A stretch of 64,000 bases of DNA, from positions 62,001 through 126,000 of the forward strand of contig NZ_JAPDMS010000003.1 of assembly GCF_026319365.1 (NCBI RefSeq). The letters are read 5' to 3'. Positions 39,343 through 48,842 of the stretch are shown piece after piece. The position numbers were made by a program, and so were the translations under genes. Origin of the DNA: Methylophaga sp. OBS1. Its GTDB lineage: Bacteria; Pseudomonadota; Gammaproteobacteria; Nitrosococcales; Methylophagaceae. Every line of letters begins with the position of its first letter. The stretch's first letter is position 1. The notes under the pieces are model-generated. The model was not told where the DNA came from. It searched no databases and saw only the letters and a program-made list of their open reading frames with translations.

Positions 39343-39831
39343 ATGTTGAGAAAAGTGTTTCCCCATCCCTTGCTATCAGTGGCTCTATGGCTTATCTGGC
39401 TGTTATTGAACAATACAGTCTCATTCGGTCATATGGTGCTGGGCGCCTTACTGGCAACATTTATTCCCTGGTTCACCTCCGCCTTCTGGCCGGAAAAAGT
39501 TCAGATCCATCGCCCCTGGCTGCTGGCCAAATTCGTGGCAGTGGTTATTTATGAGATTCTGGTTGCCAATGTGGTGGTCGCCAAACTGATTCTGACCCGT
39601 CAGGATAAATTGCAGCCGGGTTTTCTGCATGTCCCGCTGGAGTTGAAATCGCCGGTGGCGATTGGGCTGTTAGCCAATACAATCTCACTGACTCCCGGTA
39701 CCGTCACCTGCGACTTGTCTGAGGATGATCAAAGTCTGCTGATTCATGCCCTGCATATAGAGGATGCTGAAGCGACCGTCGCCGATATCAAAAATCACTT
39801 TGAAAAACCACTGAAGGAGATATTTGACTAA
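39343..39831 (+). CDS. mrpE: Mrp/Mnh antiporter subunit E
   Basis: A 162-residue membrane subunit with two or three N-terminal helices and a conserved cytosolic part. The signature LLANTISLTPGTVTCDLSED near residue 110 is typical of MrpE. It overlaps mrpF by one base. Confidence 0.93.
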   Translation: MLRKVFPHPLLSVALWLIWLLLNNTVSFGHMVLGALLATFIPWFTSAFWPEKVQIHRPWLLAKFVAVVIYEILVANVVVAKLILTRQDKLQPGFLHVPLELKSPVAIGLLANTISLTPGTVTCDLSEDDQSLLIHALHIEDAEATVADIKNHFEKPLKEIFD

Positions 39832-40100
39832 TGCTGGAATACGCTATCATCATCGCCTTCATCATGGTCTGCGCAGCATTACTGTTGAGCCTTTACCGAC
39901 TGCTGGCAGGCCCGGATATCCCGGATCGCATCCTGGCTCTGGATACCCTTTACATTAACTCTATCGCCCTGCTGATCCTGCTCGGAATTCACCTTAACAG
40001 TATGTTGTATTACGAAGCCGCACTGCTTATTGCGCTGATGGGCTTTATGGGCACTTTGGCGCTCAGTAAATATCTGCTTCGCGGCGACATCATGGAATAA
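39831..40100 (+). CDS. mrpF: Mrp/Mnh antiporter subunit F
   Basis: An 89-residue three-helix subunit. RLLAGPDIPDRILALDTLYINSI (about residues 21-43) is the MrpF signature, including the Pro-Asp-Arg-Ile-Leu-Ala-Leu-Asp core. Three bases separate it from mrpG. Confidence 0.94.
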   Translation: MLEYAIIIAFIMVCAALLLSLYRLLAGPDIPDRILALDTLYINSIALLILLGIHLNSMLYYEAALLIALMGFMGTLALSKYLLRGDIME

Positions 40101-40103
40101 GCG

Positions 40104-40424
40104 ATGCTTGAAATTATTCTGTCTGTACTCATTATCCTGGGTGGTTTTTTCACCCTGGTCGGTTCCCTGGGCCTATTCAAACTGCCTGATTTCTATATGC
40201 GGCTTCATGGCCCTACCAAGGCCAGTACACTGGGCGTGGGTGCGGTATTGATCGCCTCAGCAATCTACTTCAGCTTCAGCACCGATGAAATCAGCCTGCA
40301 CGAAGTGCTGGTCACCCTGTTTCTGTTTATTACTGCCCCGGTCAGTGCTCACCTGATGGCTAAAGCCGCGCTGCATATCAAGGTCAGACAGGATAAACGC
40401 ACCCTCAACAAATCAGATCAGTAA
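40104..40424 (+). CDS. mrpG: Mrp/Mnh antiporter subunit G
   Basis: A 106-residue three-helix subunit. [29 protein letters not shown] is the family signature (residues about 18-46). [12 protein letters not shown] follows near residue 85, before a short charged C-terminus. It closes the mrp operon and overlaps yaiI by one base. Confidence 0.94.
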   Translation: MLEIILSVLIILGGFFTLVGSLGLFKLPDFYMRLHGPTKASTLGVGAVLIASAIYFSFSTDEISLHEVLVTLFLFITAPVSAHLMAKAALHIKVRQDKRTLNKSDQ

Positions 40425-40867
40425 TGCATATCTGGGTTGATGCCGACGCCTGCCCGACTCCTATTCGTGAAATCTTGTTTCGCGCCTCCAGACGCACCGG
40501 TCTGCCACTGACCTTTATTGCCAACCACCCACTGAAAATGCCGGCTGACAGTCAGATCAACTTCAAACAGGTCACTGCCGGTTTTGACAAAGCCGATGAC
40601 GAAATCGCTTCGCTGGTGAGTCAGGGTGATCTGGTCATCAGTGCCGATATTCCGCTCGCCAGCACCGTCATCGATCTGGGCGCCTTGTGCCTGAGTCCTC
40701 GCGGAGAACTGCTGGATAAAACGAATATTGCTGCCCGCCTCAGCATGCGTGATTTTATGGATACCCTGCGTTCCAGCGGTGTTGAAACCGGCGGCCATAA
40801 AAGCTTCCATCAACGGGATCGGCAACAGTTTGCCAATCAACTGGATCGTATTCTGGCTGGCAGATAA
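40424..40867 (+). CDS. yaiI: YaiI/YqxD (DUF188) family protein
   Basis: A 147-residue protein with a PIN-like fold. The family start [11 protein letters not shown] with its acidic residues and [12 protein letters not shown] near residue 70 are present, followed by the Arg-rich tail [15 protein letters not shown]. Family members may be nucleases by fold, but the activity has not been established to my knowledge. Its ATG overlaps the mrpG stop by one base, and a strong terminator follows. Confidence 0.9.
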   Translation: MHIWVDADACPTPIREILFRASRRTGLPLTFIANHPLKMPADSQINFKQVTAGFDKADDEIASLVSQGDLVISADIPLASTVIDLGALCLSPRGELLDKTNIAARLSMRDFMDTLRSSGVETGGHKSFHQRDRQQFANQLDRILAGR

Positions 40868-40884
40868 GCTTGTCTCGCTCTAAT

Positions 40885-40918
40885 AAAAAAGCCGCTGCCA
40901 AATGACAGCGGCTTTTTT
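40885..40918. terminator. Bidirectional terminator between yaiI and the TonB-dependent receptor gene
   Basis: AAAAAAGCCGCTG and CAGCGGCTTTTTT form a perfect 13-bp stem around an 8-base loop, with a T-run on each strand. Two convergent genes end on either side. Confidence 0.95.
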
Positions 40919-40935
40919 GTAGATGAAGCGCTGTG

Positions 40936-43035
40936 TTACATCCGGTATTCAATACCGACATAGGCTGAAAGCGGCGCGCCCGGATTAAGAATTGCATCAG
41001 ACTCTGAAGCGACTGCCCTCACACCATGGCTGGCAATGTAGTCACGTTCAAACAGATTACGTACTTCGGCAAACACCTTGAAGCTCTGATTGGACCAGCC
41101 ACTCTTCAGCCCAAACAGTGTGTAATCATCAATCTTGTAGCTATTGGCAAAGTCGGCATAGCGCTCTCCCACATAATCCACGGTAGGGCCGAAATAGAAA
41201 CCGTTTTTATGCCGGTAGAGCATTTCACCTTTCATCGAGAATTTGGGTGCTGCCGGCAGCGTGTTTTCACCGAAACTGTCGTCATCGTCAAAACGGAATC
41301 GATTCCAGGTGAGGCTGACTAAGGGAGTCAAGCGGTGATGACGATTTTCGGTCAGTGCGATATCAGCACTCAGCAATGCCTCAATACCGGCATGGATCGT
41401 ATCTTCAGCATTACTGGTGAGGAATCTCCCAGGTTGCTGAGGATTTTCCACTGATAGAATTTCATTATCCAGCTTGGCGTAATAGGCGGAAATATCCCAG
41501 CCCCACTGGCTGTTATCGGTGATAGCCTGATGACCACGACTGCCGACCTCAAACACTTCACCTTCCATGGCATCCAGCGCATCATTACTGGCGGTCGTGC
41601 CATCATCCAGCTGATAGGTTGTCGGTGGCTCATAAAGACGACTCAGATTAGTGTAGAGGCTGGTGTTCTGATTTAACTGATAAATAATCCCCAGACGCGG
41701 GTTAATGCTGTTGTAATCATCTTCTACCTGTTCCACAGCCCCTGAGTTGGAATCAGTGCCACGTACTTCACGATTAGCTTTGACTGCCTGTGCACCAGCA
41801 ACGAGTGTCCAGTCATCCGCAAACTGCCAGCGATCCAGCACCACCAGTTCCAGCGTATCGGCATCATTATCGTTGACCTGCTGTTTAGCGCCTTTCACTC
41901 CGCCGGATTGGAAGTAATTCCCACCATCAACCCAGGTGACACCATAGTTCACACCTATCAGCCAATCATGATTGCCCACCTTGTGATGATAGCGGGCCAT
42001 AGTACCCAGGTTGCGCTGACGATTATCAATCAACAGACTGAAAAACTGCCCGGCAACAATGGGATGAAACAATTCCTGTTCTTCATAAGACACGCCAAAC
42101 TCGAAGCGACGGTTGTTATCAATTTCCCAGGTGGTTTTATTGGCAACACGCCAGGTATCAACATCCAGTTGAAAATGGCCCTGGTCACGTCCGTTAAGAG
42201 TGCCCGTCTGATCACGATCCTCTCGTACCTGAGCACGGGTCAAACCGCCAGCCAGCTCTTCATCACTGTCGAGCCTGGTGAAGTAAAAACGGGTAGAAAC
42301 ATTATCACTCAGACGCACTCCAGCATTGGCATAAATCCCAGTGCGGGTGTGCTTGGAATGATCCCGGTAGCCATCCCACTGTTTATTTTCGATAGTAACC
42401 AGACCATCCACATTTTCATTAAACACCTGCGCCGCTGTCATACGGGTGAGTCTCTCTCCATGACTGCCACCGGAGATCGATAAGGTAAGTGGCGACACAT
42501 CGTAAGCCGTCTGACTGATGAAGTTGACCGCGCCGCCGAGTGTGCTGGCACCATATTTCATTGCATTCGCACCACGGGAAAATACCGCGTACTTCGCACT
42601 CAATGGGTCAATAAATCGATTATGGTTGTTGCCATCGGCAGCCGTGACCGGAAGCCCGTCCTGCAATAGCTTGACCCCATTGGTATCGTAATTGACGGCA
42701 TCGAGGTTAGAGCCACGACTGGACAGGAAGATACTGTCTGTGCCGGTCGGACTGGCTGCCCAGACACCGGGTACATAACGGAATGCATCTTCCAGGCTAG
42801 AGACCTGACCTTCGGTCAACTGGTCGATATCAATCAGGCTGACACCGCCCGGGGTCTGGCGGATTTCCTGCTTGTCGGCCTCGATACCGACGTTGCCCGG
42901 CGCTATCGCCTCGGCCGTCACTTCGATCTGTTCCAGAGAGATCATGCCATGCTCGGCATAGGCCTGGGCAGACATCGCCAGTAAACAGGCAGCAACCAGT
43001 TTGGTGAGAGGTCGATTCAGTGGGGTCAAAGACAT
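40936..43035 (-). CDS. TonB-dependent outer-membrane receptor (FecA-like plug)
   Basis: A 699-residue receptor. The start is the ATG at 43035 (MSLTPLNRPLTK), and the signal peptide ends at SAQAYAEHG. The TonB-box-like segment is IEVTAEA. The plug domain (about residues 50-170) has TPGGVSLIDIDQL and AMKYGASTLGGAVNFISQ, and the rest is a 22-strand-type barrel. The ligand cannot be read from sequence; the neighbouring YcnI-type copper protein makes a copper compound an attractive but unproven guess. The last residue is Met rather than the usual Phe or Trp. A terminator separates it from the upstream ycnI-like gene, so it likely has its own promoter. Confidence 0.9.
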   Translation of the reverse strand: MSLTPLNRPLTKLVAACLLAMSAQAYAEHGMISLEQIEVTAEAIAPGNVGIEADKQEIRQTPGGVSLIDIDQLTEGQVSSLEDAFRYVPGVWAASPTGTDSIFLSSRGSNLDAVNYDTNGVKLLQDGLPVTAADGNNHNRFIDPLSAKYAVFSRGANAMKYGASTLGGAVNFISQTAYDVSPLTLSISGGSHGERLTRMTAAQVFNENVDGLVTIENKQWDGYRDHSKHTRTGIYANAGVRLSDNVSTRFYFTRLDSDEELAGGLTRAQVREDRDQTGTLNGRDQGHFQLDVDTWRVANKTTWEIDNNRRFEFGVSYEEQELFHPIVAGQFFSLLIDNRQRNLGTMARYHHKVGNHDWLIGVNYGVTWVDGGNYFQSGGVKGAKQQVNDNDADTLELVVLDRWQFADDWTLVAGAQAVKANREVRGTDSNSGAVEQVEDDYNSINPRLGIIYQLNQNTSLYTNLSRLYEPPTTYQLDDGTTASNDALDAMEGEVFEVGSRGHQAITDNSQWGWDISAYYAKLDNEILSVENPQQPGRFLTSNAEDTIHAGIEALLSADIALTENRHHRLTPLVSLTWNRFRFDDDDSFGENTLPAAPKFSMKGEMLYRHKNGFYFGPTVDYVGERYADFANSYKIDDYTLFGLKSGWSNQSFKVFAEVRNLFERDYIASHGVRAVASESDAILNPGAPLSAYVGIEYRM

Positions 43036-43096
43036 GGTTGGTCCAATCGTTATTATTGAACCCGGCAGTCTAGAGCAGTGAGTTTCGAGAAAAATA

Positions 43097-43127
43097 AGGG
43101 ATTTCACGCAGTCCGCGTGAAATCCCT
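43097..43127 (-). terminator. Rho-independent terminator or attenuator between the YcnI-like and receptor genes
   Basis: AGGGATTTCACGC / GCGTGAAATCCCT is a perfect 13-bp stem with a 5-base loop. On the minus strand it is followed by TTATTTTTCTC. It begins 21 bases after the ycnI-like stop and lies 61 bases before the receptor start. Confidence 0.9.
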
Positions 43128-43148
43128 CAATAAAAGGCTGTGCCAGGT

Positions 43149-43721
43149 TTAATGGTGATGTGTGCCTGTACCATCCACAACTCTGACAACCGGTGCCGGG
43201 TATTCCAGCTTGGCTGCACCATGCCCGGTATGATTGTTATGACCATGGTGTTCGCCATGATGGTCATGTCCTTTTGGCTTATCACCCGGCTTCTGATCCC
43301 AGCTCACTTCGCCGACTACACATTCCTGTTTAACCGGAAAATACAATCTGGTGGTTGTCCCCACCCCGATCTGCCCCCGGAAAACAAATTCATCGTAATG
43401 GTCGCTTTCCAGTACGCCGCCATACCAGGTAATTTGCGTCACATCCTCGGTAACGGTTTTGCCGTGAGACTGATAAGGCTTTTCCAGTTCAGATTTAACC
43501 ACATCGAGCTTCCAGCCCGGCTTGGGCATTGGCTTAGCTCCCCGAACACCATAAGGAATGCTGATAGTGACCTTCGTTGTGGCAGATCCTTCACAGCCGT
43601 GACTGATACCAATCACCCCTTTGTAATAACTGCCACTTTCAGCGTCCTTCTGCAGAATCTCGGCATGGGCACCTGCCAATGAGGGGACAGCCAGTAACAG
43701 CATAGGGATCAATTTTTTCAT
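43149..43721 (-). CDS. YcnI-like (DUF1775) periplasmic copper-type protein with His-rich tail
   Basis: A 190-residue secreted protein starting at the ATG at 43721 (six codons after the longest possible start). The signal peptide MKKLIPMLLLAVPSLAGA is followed directly by HAEI, so cleavage would leave an N-terminal His, the copper-binding residue known in YcnI. The domain then has GVIGISHGCEGSATTKVTIS, and ITWYGG carries a Trp that may correspond to the conserved Trp of the YcnI site. A tail of His, Gly and Asp (GHDHHGEHHGHNNHTGHG) and a final HHH add metal-binding capacity. Copper binding or delivery in the periplasm is a family-based inference. Confidence 0.85.
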   Translation of the reverse strand: MKKLIPMLLLAVPSLAGAHAEILQKDAESGSYYKGVIGISHGCEGSATTKVTISIPYGVRGAKPMPKPGWKLDVVKSELEKPYQSHGKTVTEDVTQITWYGGVLESDHYDEFVFRGQIGVGTTTRLYFPVKQECVVGEVSWDQKPGDKPKGHDHHGEHHGHNNHTGHGAAKLEYPAPVVRVVDGTGTHHH

Positions 43722-43803
43722 TGTATTTTCTCGTTTCATGGGATTTTGTCAGACAATAAGTACAGAAAAATGACTGCAGGCTGAAGGACAGATGCGCGTC
43801 CAC

Positions 43804-45828
43804 TCAGGCATCGGCTTTGAGCATGGCACGGATATTCGACATATGCGCATCTTTACGTGCCTTACGCTCTTCCGGATCAGCCTTGGTTTTTTCTGACATC
43901 CAGATCAGGTCCTCAGAGGGCAACTCACGCAGGAAGCGGCTTTCCTCACATTCGATTTTCTCACCATAGCGCTTGCGACTGTTGGCCAGCGTCATCACCA
44001 GGCTGCGCTGGGCGCGGGTGATGCCGACATAACAAAGTCGCCGCTCTTCCTCGATACCGTCTTCTTCAATACTGGTGCGGTGTGGCAGAATTTCCTCTTC
44101 CATACCGATCATAAACACATGCGGAAACTCCAGCCCCTTAGCAGCATGCAGCGTCATCAAATGGACGGCATCAGCCTGATTTTCATCTTCCTGCCGGTCC
44201 ATAATATCCATCAGGGTCAGTCTGGCAGCGATATCAGCGATACTTTTGTCTTCGGTATCCTGCTCGATTATGCGGTCAATCCAGCTCAGCAGTTCCTCGA
44301 CATTTTCCATCCGCCGCTCGGCCTTATTGGGGTCGCCGCTGACCTCTTCCAGCCAGCCCCGGTACTCAATTTCCTCGACCATATCGCGGATGGCACTCAT
44401 CAGATCGCCACGTTTGGCTCGGTCAGCAATATCCACCAGCCAGTGGGCAAAATGCGACAGGTTGGCGACAGCTTTTTCCGATAACTGCTCGGCCAGGCCC
44501 ATTTCAAAACAGGCCCCGAACAGGCTGGTATTTCGCTCACCCGCATAGTTGCCCAGTGTCTGTAGCGTGCTGGCCCCGATACCACGCCGCGGCGTATTAA
44601 TGACGCGCAGAAAGGCGTTGTCATCATCCTGATTGGCCAACAGGCGCAGGTAAGCCATGATGTCCTTGACCTCAACCCGCGAGAAAAACGAGGTACCACC
44701 GGTCAGGAAATAAGGCACATTATGCTCGCGCAGTACTTTCTCAATCAGACGCGACTGATGATTACTGCGGTAGAGAATCGCATAATCTTTAAAGCTCGCC
44801 TGATGCTTGAGCTTGTGATAGAGCAGCTCGGAGACCACTTTCTCGGCCTCATGCTCGTCGTCACGGCAACCAATCACCCGAATCGGATCCCCCTCACCCA
44901 TCGCACTCCACAGCTGCTTCTCAAATACGTGGGGGTTATTGCTGATGAGGGTATTAGCGACCCGCAGGATACGGCTCATAGAGCGGTAATTCTGCTCCAG
45001 TTTGATCAGTTTCAAGCGCGGGAAATCAGTTTGCAGTTGTGCCAGGTTTTCAGGTCTCGCACCCCGCCAGGAATAGACTGACTGATCATCATCCCCCACC
45101 ACGGTGAGGGCTTCACGGATGCCGACCAGTTGTTTCACCAGTTCGTACTGGCAGCCGTTGGTATCCTGATATTCGTCGACCAGCAGATAGTGAATCCGGG
45201 CTTGCCACTTTTTCAATACCTCGCGGTGTTCACGAAACAACAGCACTGGCTGCAGAATCAAGTCATCAAAATCCACAGCATTGTATGCCTTGAGTGCCTG
45301 CACATAACGCGGATACACCTTGGCAGCAGACTGCGGTGTGCCGGGCTCGGCAATCTGCATTGCCTGCTCCGGCGTTACCAGCTGGTTTTTCCACTCGGAA
45401 ATATGCCACTGCACTTTCTCAGCATGATCACTGTCGGCGGCAAAATCACGCCCCATGATGTCACGCAGCACTGATAAGCTGTCCTGGGCATCAAAGATAG
45501 AAAAGCCGCTGCGGTAACCCAGGGATTTAAATTCACGCCGCAGAATATTCAGGCCCAGCGTATGAAAAGTAGACACCATCAAGCCACGTGCCGAGACGCC
45601 CTGTTTGCTGCCCATCAACTGGGCGACACGCTCTTTCATTTCACGGGCGGCTTTATTGGTGAAGGTCACCGCGGCGATATGGCGGGCAGGAATGCCGCAC
45701 TGCTCGATCAGGTAAGCAATCTTGCGGGTGATCACGCGGGTCTTACCGGAACCGGCACCCGCCAGCACTAACAAAGGTCCTTCGATGTATCGAGCAGCTT
45801 CCCGCTGCTGTGGATTCAGATCATTCAC
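43804..45828 (-). CDS. rep: ATP-dependent DNA helicase Rep
   Basis: A 674-residue UvrD/Rep superfamily 1A helicase that helps replication forks past obstacles. Walker A is LAGAGSGKTRVIT near residue 23. Motif II is VDEYQDTNGCQYELV near 215, and GDDDQSVYSWRGA and LEQNYRS follow. Motif VI is RLCYVGITRAQRSL near 560. Overall length and the MNDLNPQQREAARYIEGP start match E. coli Rep (673). It overlaps comM by four bases (ATGA), so the two form an operon. Confidence 0.95.
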   Translation of the reverse strand: MNDLNPQQREAARYIEGPLLVLAGAGSGKTRVITRKIAYLIEQCGIPARHIAAVTFTNKAAREMKERVAQLMGSKQGVSARGLMVSTFHTLGLNILRREFKSLGYRSGFSIFDAQDSLSVLRDIMGRDFAADSDHAEKVQWHISEWKNQLVTPEQAMQIAEPGTPQSAAKVYPRYVQALKAYNAVDFDDLILQPVLLFREHREVLKKWQARIHYLLVDEYQDTNGCQYELVKQLVGIREALTVVGDDDQSVYSWRGARPENLAQLQTDFPRLKLIKLEQNYRSMSRILRVANTLISNNPHVFEKQLWSAMGEGDPIRVIGCRDDEHEAEKVVSELLYHKLKHQASFKDYAILYRSNHQSRLIEKVLREHNVPYFLTGGTSFFSRVEVKDIMAYLRLLANQDDDNAFLRVINTPRRGIGASTLQTLGNYAGERNTSLFGACFEMGLAEQLSEKAVANLSHFAHWLVDIADRAKRGDLMSAIRDMVEEIEYRGWLEEVSGDPNKAERRMENVEELLSWIDRIIEQDTEDKSIADIAARLTLMDIMDRQEDENQADAVHLMTLHAAKGLEFPHVFMIGMEEEILPHRTSIEEDGIEEERRLCYVGITRAQRSLVMTLANSRKRYGEKIECEESRFLRELPSEDLIWMSEKTKADPEERKARKDAHMSNIRAMLKADA

Positions 45829-47330
45829 AGCCCGACAGACTCAAAGCGTCTGTAGCTGATAGCTTCACTGAGATGTTCAGTGCGAATATCGTGACTACCG
45901 GCAAGGTCAGCAATCGTGCGCGCCACTTTGAGAATACGATGATAAGCACGTGCCGACAGGCCGAGACGAGTAATTGCTTTTTCCACCAATTGATAATCGC
46001 TGTCGCTCAAGGGACAAAAAACCTCTATTTCTTTCTGTTCCAACACATTATTCGCTTTGCCCTGGCGAGCCAGTTGTTTCTGACGTGCCCGGCTCACCCG
46101 ATGCCTGACCTGCTCGGACGTTTCTGCCGTGGCATCCTCAGCCTGACTGCGCAGTAGTGTTTTATCCACTGCTGGCACTTCCACCAACATATCAATACGA
46201 TCCATCAAGGGACCTGACACCTTGCCACGATAGCGACGTACCTGCTCGGCAGTGCAGTGACAACGGGATTCACCGAAATAGCCGCATGGGCAGGGGTTCA
46301 TGGCCGCGACCAACTGAAACCGAGCCGGGAATTCGGCCTGATTGGCTGCTCGCGAAACCGTGATCTTGCCAGATTCTAATGGCTCACGCAGCACCTCTAA
46401 GACGTGGCGGTCGTATTCGGGCAGTTCATCGAGAAAAAGCACGCCATGATGCGCAAGTGAGATCTCACCGGGACGAGGCTGACTTCCCCCACCGACAAGT
46501 GCTGCAGCAGACGCAGTATGATGTGGTGCCCTGAATGGACGCTGTTGCCATTGCTCAACGTCAAAGCCTCTGGCTGAGATCGAATGTACCGTTGCCGTCT
46601 CTACAGCTTCCTGTTCGGTCATCTCGGTCAGAATCCCCGGCAAACGGCTGGCCAGCATTGTTTTGCCCGTCCCCGGCGGTCCGGAGAATAGTAAACTGTG
46701 ATGACCTGCTGCCGCGATTTCCAGTGCTCTTCGTGCATGTCCCTGACCACGCACATCAATCAAATCCGGGTAGGCCGGGGAGACATGCCGGGTATCAGTC
46801 TGACTGATGCTGAGGGTCTGTTGCCCATGCAGGTGGGCACACACGGCCAACAGACTCTCGGCACCAAAGTTGCTGCCCTGCTCCACCAACCCGGCTTCCT
46901 GTGCATTATCAGCAGGCAAAATCAGCGCATGTTGCGCATTCGCTGCAGCCAATGCGGTGGGCAGTACACCCTGTACCGGACGGCATTCGCCAGTCAGCCC
47001 CAATTCACCGATAAACTCTTTATCTTCCAGCGCCTTCGCAGGAATTTGACCCGAGGCTGCGAGAATCCCCAAAGCGATAGGGAGATCGAAACGTCCACCC
47101 TCTTTAGGTAAATCAGCCGGCGCCAGATTTATCGTGATGCGTTGCTGGGGAAAGTTGAACTGGGAGTTCAGCAATGCGCTGCGAACCCGATCTTTGCTTT
47201 CTTTAACCGCAGTTTCGGGCATTCCGACTATCGACAGACTCGGCAAACCATTGGAGAGGTGCACTTCCACTGTCACTGACTGCGCTTTGACGCCGGTCAC
47301 CGCCCGGCTTTTTACCGTTGCAATACTCAT
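45825..47330 (-). CDS. comM: YifB family Mg-chelatase-like AAA+ ATPase (ComM)
   Basis: A 501-residue protein. An N-terminal Lon-protease-like domain (SIATVKSRAVTGVKAQSVTVEV) precedes an AAA+ Mg-chelatase domain with Walker A FSGPPGTGKTMLASRLPG near residue 215 and GVLFLDELPEY. A cysteine-rich insert reads NPCPCGYFGESRCHCT. ComM is known as a hexameric helicase promoting branch migration during natural transformation, and it is widely conserved even where competence is unproven. It is the first gene of comM-rep. Confidence 0.93.
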   Translation of the reverse strand: MSIATVKSRAVTGVKAQSVTVEVHLSNGLPSLSIVGMPETAVKESKDRVRSALLNSQFNFPQQRITINLAPADLPKEGGRFDLPIALGILAASGQIPAKALEDKEFIGELGLTGECRPVQGVLPTALAAANAQHALILPADNAQEAGLVEQGSNFGAESLLAVCAHLHGQQTLSISQTDTRHVSPAYPDLIDVRGQGHARRALEIAAAGHHSLLFSGPPGTGKTMLASRLPGILTEMTEQEAVETATVHSISARGFDVEQWQQRPFRAPHHTASAAALVGGGSQPRPGEISLAHHGVLFLDELPEYDRHVLEVLREPLESGKITVSRAANQAEFPARFQLVAAMNPCPCGYFGESRCHCTAEQVRRYRGKVSGPLMDRIDMLVEVPAVDKTLLRSQAEDATAETSEQVRHRVSRARQKQLARQGKANNVLEQKEIEVFCPLSDSDYQLVEKAITRLGLSARAYHRILKVARTIADLAGSHDIRTEHLSEAISYRRFESVGL

Positions 47331-47509
47331 TCACCATCCTTGGGAAAATCGATTATTCGATCTTAACTGATATGTCTTTTTCGATGTAGTGAACTCTTTC
47401 GGATATTGCCTGACGTAAACAGGGATTGTCAGGGCAAACTTTTTATTTACAACATGCTTGTGTTAGCTTTTATAGCGCGCAACCCATCTGAATAAATAAT
47501 GGAGATATC

Positions 47510-48670
47510 ATGGACAAGCCCAGCTTGAGGACTTTATTCTTTTTAATTTCAAGCACTTTATCCGCTCCCCTGCTCGCCGACCAGGTCACCCTGGATGACG
47601 GCAGCCTGCTTAAAGGCACTATCAAAGAAGTCGCAAACGGTCAGCTCATTATCAATACCGCTTTTGCCGACGATGTCACCATCGACTACAGCCGTGTCAG
47701 CCGGATCTCAACCGACAGTAAGTACGTGGTCGAACTCAACAGCCGTGATCGCATCGTGGGTCAGTTGACCGTTGATCAGAATGGTCAGCACAAAATGACC
47801 AACACCGCTTTCGGCACGGTGAATGTTGACCCGGCCAATATCCGCAGTGTCTGGGCCACCGATGCAGCCAAGCCACAGGTGGCAGCGGTTGAAGCTGAAT
47901 ACCAGCAGGAAATTGCCGATATCAAGGCTTCCAAGGAGCAGGAAGTGGCTGAAATGAAAGAATCCTACGAACAGGCGATGAGCGCAATTCGTGAAGACCG
48001 TGATCGCCTGCGTGACCCATGGAGCGGCAGCCTGGCGCTGGGTGCGACCGGTTCATCCGGTAACACCAAACGATTCGGTGCACACGCCCGCGGTGATCTG
48101 CATCGTGAAACGGATCTGGAACGCATGGATCTGTATTTCGCCTTTAACTTCCAGAAAGAAGACGGCGAACAAACTGTTAATGAGAAGCTGGCGGGTCTGT
48201 CCCTGGAACGTGACATCAGCGAAATGTGGTTCGTCCGTGGTGCGATGGACTTTGAAATTGATGATTTTGAAGAATTGGATCTGCGTGCCATCGCCACGAC
48301 CAGTATTGGTCGCTTCTTTATCCGCGAAGAGGACCTGAAATTCAAAGGTTTCGCCGGTCTGGGTTACCGTTACGAGGGTTACTCTGACGGCACCACTGAA
48401 AAAGATCCGACCGGTGTACTGGGTTATGCCGTCGACTACCGCATGAACAGTCACCTGAAAGTCTTTCATGATTTCAGTTATTACCCATCGTTCAGCAGCC
48501 CGGGTAAAAACTACCTGGTTGTGACCAACTTCGGCGGTGAAATGCCATTAGCTCAGGACAACTGGAAACTGCGTGCCAGTGTCCGCTCTCAGTACAACAG
48601 CCAGCCGGCGCCGGATGCTGAAAAGACTGATACCACCTACCTGATGGATTTGGTGTACGACTGGGAATAA
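47510..48670 (+). CDS. DUF481 outer-membrane beta-barrel protein with N-terminal coiled coil
   Basis: A 386-residue secreted protein. A signal peptide ends at APLLADQ. Residues about 25-115 repeat a short beta motif (LDDGSLLKGTIKEV, LNSRDRIVGQLTVDQNG). A coiled coil spans about 130-165, and DUF481 starts at PWSGSLALGATGSSGNTKR. DUF481 proteins (E. coli YdiY is acid-inducible) are barrel-like outer-membrane proteins of unknown role. The ATG has GGAGAT just upstream. It is monocistronic with its own terminator and divergent from comM. Confidence 0.87.
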   Translation: MDKPSLRTLFFLISSTLSAPLLADQVTLDDGSLLKGTIKEVANGQLIINTAFADDVTIDYSRVSRISTDSKYVVELNSRDRIVGQLTVDQNGQHKMTNTAFGTVNVDPANIRSVWATDAAKPQVAAVEAEYQQEIADIKASKEQEVAEMKESYEQAMSAIREDRDRLRDPWSGSLALGATGSSGNTKRFGAHARGDLHRETDLERMDLYFAFNFQKEDGEQTVNEKLAGLSLERDISEMWFVRGAMDFEIDDFEELDLRAIATTSIGRFFIREEDLKFKGFAGLGYRYEGYSDGTTEKDPTGVLGYAVDYRMNSHLKVFHDFSYYPSFSSPGKNYLVVTNFGGEMPLAQDNWKLRASVRSQYNSQPAPDAEKTDTTYLMDLVYDWE

Positions 48671-48689
48671 GCTAAGTTAATCCTCGATC

Positions 48690-48713
48690 AAGGCGCCTGC
48701 GGGCGCCTTTTTT
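48690..48713 (+). terminator. Rho-independent terminator of the DUF481 gene
   Basis: AAGGCGCC-TGCG-GGCGCCTT is a perfect 8-bp stem followed by a run of Ts. It starts 20 bases after the stop. Confidence 0.94.
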
Positions 48714-48842
48714 ATTTGCATGATTGTCAGTGGCTGTGAACTGTAAGCCCACTCGCCTGTCTTTTCAGCACAGGCAGTTTAAAGCCTGCCCGGTTCAGGG
48801 TATCCTGCCCCCTTTAATTGTTCTGAAAGGAAGTCCACATTG

